Below are positions 50,069-59,932 of a stretch of DNA of 64,000 bases, in pieces. The DNA lies in the NCBI RefSeq assembly GCF_002079055.1, contig NC_047501.1, positions 62,001 through 126,000 of the forward strand. Reading direction: 5' to 3'. The position numbers and the translations under genes were made by a program. Source of the stretch: Saccharomyces paradoxus. Taxonomy: Eukaryota > Ascomycota > Saccharomycetes > Saccharomycetales > Saccharomycetaceae. The number at the start of each line of letters is the position of its first letter. Positions within the stretch are counted from its first letter, which is position 1. The notes under the pieces were generated by a model. That model had not been told where the DNA came from. It was given only the letters and a program-made list of their open reading frames with translations, and made no database searches.

Positions 50069-50363
50069 TATCGGGTCCCCTCTCGATCAGCCATTTTGCA
50101 CAATTCTGTAATAACGTATTGTGCATTTTGCTATTATCTTGATGAGTTTTTTTCTCGCGTCGTGTGTCAGTAAAAAAAAATTTCACGAGGACAGAATAAA
50201 ATGGGCAAGAACCGCAGGATACTTGGAAGTTAAAATATCAAGGAGAATACAACTACAATAAACACTTTAAAAGGGGAAATACTTTCCTTCCCATTCTTGA
50301 ATTATTTTTTATTTTATTTTGTCTTATTTATTTGTTTATTTATTATGTGATCACCACCAGAGA

Positions 50364-51302
50364 CTAAGACTTGAAATTAATTAATTCGGGCTGATTCAAA
50401 CTAGAATGCATCAAAATATAAGATTGAATCAAAATGAAAAAATGGTAAAAGGCCGTACCGGAAATCACGAGATGGAAAAGGTACTCTGAATGATTCCAGC
50501 CTTCTTCCTTTTTATTTCGTCTGAACAACGATTCTGGGAATCTGGTAACGTAAATTATGGATGCTGAGACCAAAGCAACAAGTTCCCATGTAATGGCGTC
50601 CACTTTTATTCTCTCTTTCAGATTTTCTAGTCCATCAAACGTGATGATTGCGGTTAATAGTGGCAAAGAACAACAAACCACTGACACCGAAATGAAGAAA
50701 ACCGTTTTATTGAATCTTTTGGAGGAAATGAGTTTATCAGTCAATATGAAAAAGTATGCCACCAGCCCTATGAAATTCATTAGAAGAGTAAAAATTTTGA
50801 AGAAAAACACATAATCGTAGAACAGATAATAAAGGATTGTAATTTGTGATGATATTAATAGGTTGATGTTCGATAAATATGAAAACTTCTGCCAATGCTC
50901 GAGATGTTGCTGCAAAGAAATGTTTTTGATAAAATGATAAACGAAATGTACCATACAAAAGACGAAAACATTCAATAAATAGAAATTGAATACGATGTAG
51001 TCCGTCATTGTAGTAGTGGTTGGGAACAAAGGTATCAAGTAAAAGTCCGTAAAAAATATTAGGAGACAAAAGGACAGCATAGAACCTAAGAGGTATATCA
51101 GTGCTACTAGTGACTCGTTCCTACTGGATTTATTTTTGTACTGTTTTTGCAATTTGGCCAAGTCATGGAATGGAAAACCTTTCTTTGTTTCTTTTGTTTC
51201 TGCATCCACATTCGGATTAGTCTCCCTAGTGTCATTGCTATCCTTTCCAGTGGTCGCCTTGCATTTGGCTGGGCCTTGCTCTACTGTAGTCAACGAAGCC
51301 AT
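50364..51302 (-). CDS. IZH4: Izh4 PAQR-related membrane protein
   Basis: A 312-residue membrane protein, a diverged member of the Izh/adiponectin-receptor-like (PAQR) family linked to zinc homeostasis and sterol metabolism. The N-terminal 65 residues are polar, then seven hydrophobic segments fill the rest. The PAQR histidine motifs are weak here, as in S. cerevisiae Izh4. Length and position match. Confidence 0.92.
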   Translation of the reverse strand: MASLTTVEQGPAKCKATTGKDSNDTRETNPNVDAETKETKKGFPFHDLAKLQKQYKNKSSRNESLVALIYLLGSMLSFCLLIFFTDFYLIPLFPTTTTMTDYIVFNFYLLNVFVFCMVHFVYHFIKNISLQQHLEHWQKFSYLSNINLLISSQITILYYLFYDYVFFFKIFTLLMNFIGLVAYFFILTDKLISSKRFNKTVFFISVSVVCCSLPLLTAIITFDGLENLKERIKVDAITWELVALVSASIIYVTRFPESLFRRNKKEEGWNHSEYLFHLVISGTAFYHFFILIQSYILMHSSLNQPELINFKS

Positions 51303-52633
51303 ACTGCCAATATATATACCTTTATACCAATATTATATGCGCTGACAAGAACTTTAAGAAATTAATCTCCTTTTCTCCTTTTTTTTTTCACTTTTATTTT
51401 ACTTTTGCATCTATATATCCGGACCATATATATGAGTGTAAATCATTTAGCTGTTGACACCATTGAGTATTTACAATTAAAACCAATTGAGCTCAACAGG
51501 CTTGCGTTGAATAATGTTGAGCTGCCCAACGAGCCCTTTTCTCGCGGAGTGCTGTCCGAGTTATCCGAGTTTTTATACGGGCAGAACTACCGCCCTTGGA
51601 GTATACAGAAGAATAGACCGGCTGTTCACTCCGTATCCTGCTTTTCTAGCTCTTGGCTTTTTGCGGTCCCATGTCAGCCTTCGCTTTTATTTGCCCTTGC
51701 ATGCATACGAATATGTCTCTTATGTAAACTATAATAGCTGATACTATTCCTACATATGCGTATCTAAAATAGCTATTAACGAAAACGAAAGCCCAATTTT
51801 TTGTAGAGTTTCAGGGTAACACACGGAATAATCATTTTTCCCTGGAGATAAATACAAGTGGTAACGTCTATAGTCTCTGATCCTCTTGTTGATCGCCTGT
51901 CTCTACCCTTACTTCTTGTTACTTGAAGGAACGCATACAACAAGTCGTTTTACTATCAAAAACCATTCGAGTTCGCTATTTCCGACAAGCATATAAGAAC
52001 AATTATGACTGAAAGAATACCGTAGCAATGACGGCTGTCATGTTTCGAATGCGAAAAGCCCAAGACTCAAGCAAATAAGGTGTCAATGCCAAAATATGTC
52101 TAGAGGAAGATGTTAAATATGACCGATGATAAATGTTCGACTTGACATACTGTTTGTTAGGACTATTTTGTTCCTAATTGAACGATGAAGAAATAGCCGC
52201 CCAGGATAATCGGAGAAAAGTCACGTGCAAATAGAAATCATATTCGACGAAACCGCGTAGAATAACTTTTGACGTTTAGCAATAATAACCCCAAATGGAG
52301 GCGAACATTTCCCGATCCTTTTAGTTTTTTTAAGGCGCTACTATCATTCATCTTAAAAACTTTAACGCAACAAAGAATTATATAGTTTCATTCTCTGAAG
52401 CAGAGAATAATTGTTTGACGACGAAACCGCTAATATTTTGCTACTTCAGTTACCGCCATTGAAAACTGACATTAGTGTCCAAAAGTTATTAGGGGTATTT
52501 AAGAACAGAAAAACTACAGAAAGTAGTTCGAAGAAGGAAAACAAAAGTAACATCTTGATGAACCGAGAAACCACTAACTAAATTTTGAAAAGCAAAGAAA
52601 TCAAACCTCTCCTTTTCTCTTCATTTCAGCAAA
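51303..52633. other. IZH4-PKH2 divergent region, 1.33 kb
   Basis: A TATA-like run for IZH4 lies near 51309-51320. A 100-codon ATG-initiated open frame spans 51432-51734; it has no recognised relatives and I do not call it a gene. CACGTG occurs at 52223-52228. A seven-codon uORF (52558-52581) and an intron-like pyrimidine tract ending TTTCAG precede the PKH2 start. Confidence 0.5.
52558..52581 (+). promoter_or_regulatory. Short uORF in the PKH2 leader
   Basis: ATG followed by six codons (NRETTN) and TAA, ending 52 nt before the PKH2 ATG. Whether it is translated depends on the transcript start, which I cannot see. Confidence 0.45.
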
Positions 52634-55600
52634 ATGTATTTTGATAAGGATAATTCCACAAGCCCTAGGCCGTTACTACCAAGTGATGAACAAAAGTTGA
52701 ACATCAATCTTTTAACCAAAAGGGGGAAGTTCTCACATTTAGATCCACGTTTTGACACAAAAGCTATTCCACAAAGAAGCACTTCAAACAGAAATGTTGG
52801 CGATTTACTTTTGGAAAAAGAAAGGAGCACTAAACCCATGATTCAAAAGGCCTTGACCAACACGGATAATTTCATTGAAATGTATCACAATCAACAAAGA
52901 AAAAAACTTGATGATGACACTATTAAAGAAGCAATGATTAGTGACGAAAACGGAAAAACAGTTGCAAATGCCAATGGCAAAAGCTATGACGACGATTACG
53001 ATAATAACGATATTAATGACCAGAAAACTTTGGATAATATAGCGGGAAGTCCCCACATGGAAAGAAATCGGAACGAAGCAAATATTGGAAACGAATCTTC
53101 ATCCCAAAAAACAACTCCTATTAAAGAGTCGCCCAAAATCCAAAAAAATATAGTAAAAAAGGGAATAAAGGACTTTAAATTCGGTAATGTAATAGGTGAT
53201 GGTGCGTACTCTACTGTAATGTTAGCGACATCCGTTGATACCAAGAAAAGATACGCTGCAAAAGTGCTAAACAAAGAATATTTAATACGCCAAAAGAAAG
53301 TGAAATATGTCAGCATAGAAAAAACTGCCCTGCAAAAGCTGAATAATTCTCCTAGTGTTGTACGATTATTTTCTACTTTTCAGGATGAATCAAGTTTATA
53401 TTTTCTCTTAGAGTATGCCCCAAATGGGGACTTTCTTTCTTTGATGAAAAAATACGGTTCGTTAGACGAAACTTGCGCATGCTATTATGCTGCACAAATA
53501 ATAGATGCCATAGACTACTTACATTCCAACGGTATTATTCATAGGGATATAAAGCCAGAAAATATTCTACTAGATGGAGAAATGAGGATCAAACTGACTG
53601 ATTTTGGTACTGCTAAGTTACTGAACCCTATGAACAACAGTGTTTCGAAACCAAAATATGATTTATCAACAAGATCAAAATCTTTCGTTGGAACTGCGGA
53701 ATACGTGTCGCCAGAACTGTTGAATGACAGTTTTACTGATTACCGCTGTGATATTTGGGCCTTCGGATGTATACTTTTCCAGATGATTGCTGGAAAGCCA
53801 CCATTCAAGGCTACCAATGAATATTTGACCTTCCAAAAGGTGATGAAAGTTCAGTATGCTTTTACGCCGGGTTTCCCACTGGTTATCAGAGATTTAGTTA
53901 AGAAAATCTTAGTGAAAAATTTAGACCGAAGACTAACGATAAGCGAAATCAAAGAACATCATTTTTTCAAAGATATGAATTTTAGAGATGGCTCCGTTTG
54001 GACAAAAAAGCCTCCAGAAATCAAACCATATAAAATTAACGCTAAGTCAATGCAGGCGATGCCAAGCGGAAGCGATAGAAAACAGGTGAAAAAACCAATC
54101 ACCACACTTGCCAAACCGCACCAAGCAACTCTAAGGTCAGCTTCGAATTCCTCTGTTGAGGAAACTGCTCATTCAATTATATACAATAATAGCACCCATG
54201 CGTCTACCGAAAGTGAGATATCAATAAAGAAGAGACCCACTGATGAAAGAACAGCGCAGATTCTTGAAAATGCAAGAAAGGGTATAAACAGTAGAAAAAA
54301 TCAACCAGGCAGGAGAACTCCAAGTGGTGCAGCTTCTGCCGCCCTAGCAGCTTCTGCCGCCTTAACTAAAAAAACCATACAAAGCTATCCAACTTCTAGC
54401 TCGAAGAGTAGCAGATCAAGCTCACCTGCGACAACGTCAAGGCCAGGAAACTATAAACGTACTTCGTCTACTGAAAGTAAACCCTTTGTTAAATCTCCAC
54501 CTTCGTCAGCATCTGTTTTGTCGTCAAAGGTACCGATACCTCCATATACTCCCCCGATGTCCCCCCCTATGACACCATATGATGCATATCAAGTGACTCC
54601 CCCCTACGCAACAAAACAGAAGGATTATTTCGATGGTGCGATTGCAGCGCCTAAGCCTTCTAGTAAGCAAAACGTTAAAAAAAGCATGGAATCTCCCTTG
54701 ATGAACAAGCAAGATATACAATGGTCTTTTTACTTAAAAAACATCAACGAACATGTACTTAGAGCTGAAAAACTTGATTTTGTTACCACGAATTGCGATA
54801 TCTTAGAGAGAAAAATACTTAAACTAAATGGTTCATTACTAGATCCTCAACTGTTTGGTAAGCCGAGGCAGACTTTTTTATCCCAAGTAGCTAGGAGTGG
54901 GGGGGACGTTACAGGTTTCCGAAATGATCCAATTATGACTGCTTATTCCCAAACAGAAGATACTTACTATTTGAAGAACATTATCGATTTGCAGCTCTTG
55001 GAAGATGGTTATCGAATTGAAGGTGGTGACTTATCGGAATTGCTTACTAACAAAAGCGGAGAGGAATATAAATGCAGCCAGAACAACTCACCAGTGAAAA
55101 ACGATGATAAATCCGAACCCAACAGTAAAGGAAGCTCTGTTTTTTCTGGCAAATTTAAAAAATTATTTCATCCTACGACAGCATCTGAGACGCTCTCTGC
55201 CTCTGATGGTAAAAGCAAGTATTACAAACGAACTATCGTAATGACATCTTTTGGGCGCTGTCTAGTATTTGCTAAGAGGAGGCAGCCAAATCCAGTTACA
55301 AATTTAAAGTATGAACAAGAATATGACATTAATTTGCGTCAACAGGGGACGAAAATAAAAGAGTTGGTCATTCCCTTAGAAATGGGAACTAATCATATGG
55401 TTGTGATCCAAACACCATACAAATCATTTCTCCTGAGAACTGACAAAAAAACCACAAGCAAGCTGTTCGCTGTTCTCAAGAAAATACTCAATTCGAATAC
55501 AAACAAGATAGAGAAAGAATTACTGCAAAGAAATCAAAAAATAATTGAAAGGAGAACATCATTATCCGGGAGAGCCCTACCTAAAGATCTCCCAACTTCC

Positions 55601-55882
55601 AAGTCTCCTTCGCCAAAACCCAGGCCGCATAGCCAATCTCCATCTATATCAAAGCACAATTCGTTTTCTGAATCTATTAATAGTGCGAAGAGCAACAGAT
55701 CAAGCAGAATTTTTGAAACCTTTATCAGCGCCAAGGAACAAAATTCAAAAAAGCATGCTACTCCAGTACCGTTAACCGGTAAGTTAGTTAACGGGTTACC
55801 AAAGAGGCAAGTTGCTGTGGGATTGGGTCTAAACACAGGAACAAATTTCAAAAACTCATCTGCAAAATCGAAGAGATCGTAA
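52634..55882 (+). CDS. PKH2: Pkh2 PDK1-like protein kinase
   Basis: A 1082-residue Ser/Thr kinase related to mammalian PDK1. With Pkh1 it phosphorylates the activation loops of Ypk1, Pkc1 and Sch9; it acts at eisosomes in sphingolipid signalling and endocytosis. The kinase domain starts near residue 178: Gly loop GDGAYSTV, HRDIKPEN (about 302), DFGTAKLL (about 322), activation loop SFVGTAEYVSPELL. A long Ser/Pro-rich region follows, including a PPYTPPMSPPMTPY block. A PH-like fold lies at about 860-955. The tail is basic and Ser-rich. It is one residue longer than S. cerevisiae Pkh2. Confidence 0.96.
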   Translation: MYFDKDNSTSPRPLLPSDEQKLNINLLTKRGKFSHLDPRFDTKAIPQRSTSNRNVGDLLLEKERSTKPMIQKALTNTDNFIEMYHNQQRKKLDDDTIKEAMISDENGKTVANANGKSYDDDYDNNDINDQKTLDNIAGSPHMERNRNEANIGNESSSQKTTPIKESPKIQKNIVKKGIKDFKFGNVIGDGAYSTVMLATSVDTKKRYAAKVLNKEYLIRQKKVKYVSIEKTALQKLNNSPSVVRLFSTFQDESSLYFLLEYAPNGDFLSLMKKYGSLDETCACYYAAQIIDAIDYLHSNGIIHRDIKPENILLDGEMRIKLTDFGTAKLLNPMNNSVSKPKYDLSTRSKSFVGTAEYVSPELLNDSFTDYRCDIWAFGCILFQMIAGKPPFKATNEYLTFQKVMKVQYAFTPGFPLVIRDLVKKILVKNLDRRLTISEIKEHHFFKDMNFRDGSVWTKKPPEIKPYKINAKSMQAMPSGSDRKQVKKPITTLAKPHQATLRSASNSSVEETAHSIIYNNSTHASTESEISIKKRPTDERTAQILENARKGINSRKNQPGRRTPSGAASAALAASAALTKKTIQSYPTSSSKSSRSSSPATTSRPGNYKRTSSTESKPFVKSPPSSASVLSSKVPIPPYTPPMSPPMTPYDAYQVTPPYATKQKDYFDGAIAAPKPSSKQNVKKSMESPLMNKQDIQWSFYLKNINEHVLRAEKLDFVTTNCDILERKILKLNGSLLDPQLFGKPRQTFLSQVARSGGDVTGFRNDPIMTAYSQTEDTYYLKNIIDLQLLEDGYRIEGGDLSELLTNKSGEEYKCSQNNSPVKNDDKSEPNSKGSSVFSGKFKKLFHPTTASETLSASDGKSKYYKRTIVMTSFGRCLVFAKRRQPNPVTNLKYEQEYDINLRQQGTKIKELVIPLEMGTNHMVVIQTPYKSFLLRTDKKTTSKLFAVLKKILNSNTNKIEKELLQRNQKIIERRTSLSGRALPKDLPTSKSPSPKPRPHSQSPSISKHNSFSESINSAKSNRSSRIFETFISAKEQNSKKHATPVPLTGKLVNGLPKRQVAVGLGLNTGTNFKNSSAKSKRS

Positions 55883-56119
55883 TTAATAATTTTATCTAAT
55901 ATCTTCATCAAGCTACTTAAATACTCTTAACTAAATATATGAGGAATCTTAAAGTACTCGTATGAATATTCTAATTCTTGATCAATCAAATGAAAGGACA
56001 CTTTAAAAACAAAACGTCAGAACCTGAAAAGGATAGGGTAAGTATCCTTTGCTTTTTATAAAATCCATATAACACATACTGTTCCCGTGTTCACAGGGCA
56101 GCTGAAATAAAGGTCATAT

Positions 56120-59100
56120 TCACGCATTTTCATCTTCCTCACTATCAACTTCTTCCTCATCTTCTTCTAGTTCTTCTATTTCAACAGTGAAACCTTGAGT
56201 TTCGAGGAATTCTTGAACTGCTTCCAATTTAGCTGGATGACAGCTCACAAAAGCAACGCTTTTATTGGGGTCAAACATGTTAACAAAGTATTTCTGCATG
56301 GCATTTTTCAGATCTGTTTTAGTAACATTTTGCAACCTTTCCAAATACAATTCATTGAAATTATTCCCTCTTTGCAAACAAAATTCGTCGATATATCTGG
56401 ACAGAGCTGTTTCAAAATATCCGCATTCAATAGTGGCCATCCTATTAATAATACTGCTGATGGCACCTTGGATTAGCTGCTCATCAAATTCCAAGGCGCC
56501 GGATGCATAATCGTGAACAATCTGTTTGCCAACTTCATAACACTTTATAATGTCAGCGCCGCGGTAAATATTGAATCCCCAAGAATTTATCTCACATAGC
56601 TTTAACATGCTGGCGCCATAAGCCAATCCAGCACCACGAATTCCCTTCCAAAATGGGCCTTCAACACATTCTAGATATTCGGAAGCCAAAGAAACAATAG
56701 CGTACTCGGGATCATGGTAGTCCAAATTAAATGGGATAGACGTTATGAGATTCATGTAAGCAGATTCTGAGGCAGGAGTCGTTATTATAAAGGCTTTTTC
56801 ACTAGGGTTCTCGCAAACTGACGAAATGGAATCTAGGGCTCTAGGAACCGGTGGAATTTTTAGCTTCCCAACGGGATGTTCAATGTTTAAGCACGCAATC
56901 AAAGGATTCCATGGTTCATAAATATCAGCGATCTTTGAGATGTCACCAAGAACCAAAATATGAAACTTATTGAAATTCGCTCTCAATTGCTTTCTCATTG
57001 TTTCTATTCTTGGTAAAATTTCTTTCTCAAAATTGCCACTTTCGATTTCCGCAAAGATTTCTTGTAATTTTGCTTCAACAAATAATGGATCAGTGGATTT
57101 TTTCAGCGATCTTGCTGAATAGAGATTTCTGTTAGTTAGAGAATTCAGCATAACATTACCATTTCTTTTCCATTCTACAATAGAATTCAAATAATTTTCT
57201 AGCAGAATGCGAACACGATTTTCGTCAAAAACCATGTCAAATAGACAGTGTTTAATCCATTGGACAGAGTTGGAGTAACTGCCAGCTTTACATTGAATCT
57301 TAAAATCAATAAGATCGGGACAAGAACCCTTCAAACCTTGATTGATTTGTGCGTCAATAGTCTCCGATTTCAGCTTGGCGACAACTTCCTCAAACGAGAG
57401 TATGGTTTCCAAATTATTCTCTTCATCAAAGATTTTCATTGGCATGGAAAATAGCTCATCAAACATATTAAAATACGGTAAAAGCGAAGTATCCTTAATA
57501 GATGCTGAATTAACCAAAAAATGCAGCTCTATAAATTGAGAAGGGAAATGGTTTAAGTGAATGAAAAGAGGAAAGTTACCTGGCCTCATTTCCAAAATTT
57601 CTTTGGTCATCGGATCAGTAACATCATTATTTTTATACGAATCGACAGCCGCAATGCTTTTCGTATCGACAAACTCAACACTCTTGGAGGGGTTATCAAT
57701 TTCAAATTTCTGTAGCAGAGATTTTGGAATTGGCCTATCATTAATGGTTTTTGCATTGTTCAGTCTTGTTGATAAATTCAGTTTTTCTTTATCGCCGAAT
57801 TCAGCTTCTCTTTGTTTTATCAAATTTGATTTCTCCTCCTCTAGTCGTTCATACATTTGAGCGCTTGGTTTAGCCGTGACTATGACGGGTTTATTATCCA
57901 CAAATATTTTGGTTAGCAAAGACTGCCAGTCCTTTTGGGACCATTGTAATAAAGCATCAAAATCATTCAAATCTTTAAGGGACGACACTAATGAAGAACC
58001 ATCCTCATAACCATAAATGTAGTCCGTGATCACCGCACTAGAAAAACGACTCTCACCATTTTTTTCATAGTTTAGTAAATATTCCCATTTAGTATTTTCG
58101 ACTACCTGTCTTACCCTTGACAAATCAATTTTATGTGTTTCCAAAATTTCCATTACCTTACTCTTCGTTGCTGGTATTTTTTCTGTTGGGACACCTTGGA
58201 TACGAAGATCGATTATGGTTCTCATAAAATAATCTGTACAACAGTCAGTGGAATTTGCCATGGGATCGTCAATCTCAACCAATTCTCTTGTAAATACGGC
58301 TAAAGCAGAGTCAGTGAAGTAATCTAGCAGCACGTCAACCGCTAAGTCGTTACGAAAATCTGTATAGGGGACACCAATCCAGGAGAAGAGTAATTCACCC
58401 TGACTTTCATCAAGCTCAGGGAATTCTACAGTGGATTCTGTGACTTTATCTCTAGATTGCGGTATATGGGATAGCTCATTATCCAGAAATGGCCTTTTCT
58501 TTTGAATGTTCGATGGAATCTCCGGTAACGTGTTATCCCATTCTTCCATGACGGTTAGCAGTTCATCCGTTGGTACGTTACCACAAACGATTACACAAAG
58601 ATTATCAGAAGAATACAGAGATTTATGAAATTGCCTGATTTCTTCATTGGTCAAGGTTCTCAAATTTTTGGTTAAGCCACCAGTTTCTGACCGATAACCG
58701 CTTCCTTCAGGAAACATTAATCGTTGCTTTTCTAACCCTGAAATATACCAGCCCTGAGTCTCAATGGCTTCCATTTCACTAAATACCACACCCTTATCAC
58801 TCAAATTTTCCGGGTCGATGTGGTAAACCTCAGTTAAACAGGCCTCATCCGTTAAAGTTGGATGTAAAATGTGATCCAGATAAGCAGGTAGCAACTTCGA
58901 AAATCCCTTCCAACCAGCACTGCTCAATGTATAAACAGTTTGGTCGGTATCAGTCCAAGCGTTGGTGTTAGACAAAGACAGATTACCGGCCGTGTCTAAT
59001 AAACCTTTGTATGGATAAGATTTAGAACCCATGAAGATCAAATGCTCCAATGTATGTGGAGCTCCTGAATCATTAGGGCATTCTGTAGGAACGGCAAAAT

Positions 59101-59233
59101 AACCGTGAACCAATGTGGAGGTTTTGTGCTTTATATGCACCAGTTGCAATTTAGTTCGTTCCGAGATATACTTAGTTATATGGTATTGTGGGACATAATC
59201 TGGTTGAAACGATATGAGCTTCCTGAACCCCAT
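56120..59233 (-). CDS. SDD3: Sdd3 M16-family metalloprotease-like protein (YOL098C)
   Basis: A 1037-residue member of the pitrilysin/insulinase (M16) family, subfamily M16C, related to presequence-protease-type enzymes. The inverted zinc motif HxxEH is intact (H60-TLE-H64), with a downstream acidic cluster (FSEMEAIE) supplying the third ligand. Two halves of the repeated M16 fold are recognisable. The C-terminus is a long acidic tail. I start at the ATG giving MGFRKLISF, as in S. cerevisiae. The frame is open for another 31 codons upstream without an ATG, and that segment looks like a mitochondrial presequence. Confidence 0.93.
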   Translation of the reverse strand: MGFRKLISFQPDYVPQYHITKYISERTKLQLVHIKHKTSTLVHGYFAVPTECPNDSGAPHTLEHLIFMGSKSYPYKGLLDTAGNLSLSNTNAWTDTDQTVYTLSSAGWKGFSKLLPAYLDHILHPTLTDEACLTEVYHIDPENLSDKGVVFSEMEAIETQGWYISGLEKQRLMFPEGSGYRSETGGLTKNLRTLTNEEIRQFHKSLYSSDNLCVIVCGNVPTDELLTVMEEWDNTLPEIPSNIQKKRPFLDNELSHIPQSRDKVTESTVEFPELDESQGELLFSWIGVPYTDFRNDLAVDVLLDYFTDSALAVFTRELVEIDDPMANSTDCCTDYFMRTIIDLRIQGVPTEKIPATKSKVMEILETHKIDLSRVRQVVENTKWEYLLNYEKNGESRFSSAVITDYIYGYEDGSSLVSSLKDLNDFDALLQWSQKDWQSLLTKIFVDNKPVIVTAKPSAQMYERLEEEKSNLIKQREAEFGDKEKLNLSTRLNNAKTINDRPIPKSLLQKFEIDNPSKSVEFVDTKSIAAVDSYKNNDVTDPMTKEILEMRPGNFPLFIHLNHFPSQFIELHFLVNSASIKDTSLLPYFNMFDELFSMPMKIFDEENNLETILSFEEVVAKLKSETIDAQINQGLKGSCPDLIDFKIQCKAGSYSNSVQWIKHCLFDMVFDENRVRILLENYLNSIVEWKRNGNVMLNSLTNRNLYSARSLKKSTDPLFVEAKLQEIFAEIESGNFEKEILPRIETMRKQLRANFNKFHILVLGDISKIADIYEPWNPLIACLNIEHPVGKLKIPPVPRALDSISSVCENPSEKAFIITTPASESAYMNLITSIPFNLDYHDPEYAIVSLASEYLECVEGPFWKGIRGAGLAYGASMLKLCEINSWGFNIYRGADIIKCYEVGKQIVHDYASGALEFDEQLIQGAISSIINRMATIECGYFETALSRYIDEFCLQRGNNFNELYLERLQNVTKTDLKNAMQKYFVNMFDPNKSVAFVSCHPAKLEAVQEFLETQGFTVEIEELEEDEEEVDSEEDENA

Positions 59234-59932
59234 TGTGAAGATTCGACGAACGGTGTTGAAAGTAGGTATAATTGGTCTTTGCACCGTTTTTTGAGTCACC
59301 TTCTGCTTTATAAAGAGTGGTTTCTCTCACTGTTTCTTACATTCTGTGGTTAAAATCTTTTGCCACTACTGCAAAACTACAATCTCTGGGAGGAAAAATT
59401 TACATAAATTTACCAATACTCGAAAAATGCAAGACAAGATATAAGAGCATTCGGACAAAACAAGAGGCCACATATACACATACATACTCAGATAAGTTTA
59501 ACGAGTTTCTCTTCCATAGGAGGGTCTAATCTCCTTCAGAAGTCTAACGTCTGAAAGTTCGTAAAGGATATCATCATAAAAGTTTAGTATATACCGTTGT
59601 GTACAGGATTTACTGTGCAACAACAACACAACGCAGTTCATGGTCTGCTCATCTGAGCACAGAAACCCAACCTGCCAGTGCTGATCAGCTAACTTCCTCG
59701 CTTAATGCAAGAATGGATCTGGCACAGCAATCGCAGTTACAAAAAATGGCACTCTTTTATATGCCGTGAAAAAATTTTCTCATATGAGAAAAAAATTTTA
59801 TACCAGTTTACAGAAATAATGAAGTCAGGAGGCATCGCAACACTCTTATTTCATTCATTATTTTTTTAGTATTAAACTATATTTTAAGATTCTATATCAT
59901 TGTATATAATGGGGCAGACTAAGCGCAACTAC
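59234..59932. other. SDD3 upstream region, snR58 and WRS1 3' region
   Basis: Contains the snR58 gene (listed separately) and, next to SDD3, the open 31-codon upstream extension. The rest is AT-rich, with a run of A/T near 59766-59800. Confidence 0.6.
59485..59580 (-). ncRNA. SNR58: C/D box snoRNA snR58
   Basis: On the minus strand: box C ATGATGA (complement of 59571-59577), D' box CTGA (59536-59539), and box D CTGA (59488-59491), 90 nt from C to D. The 12 nt before D' are the complement of AGTCTAACGTCT (59541-59552), a conserved stretch of 25S rRNA. The fifth base before D' pairs with the C of AGTC, which corresponds to the known 2'-O-methyl C663 of yeast 25S rRNA. Size and location, between SDD3 and WRS1, match S. 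cerevisiae snR58 as I recall it. The exact ends are estimated. Confidence 0.9.
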
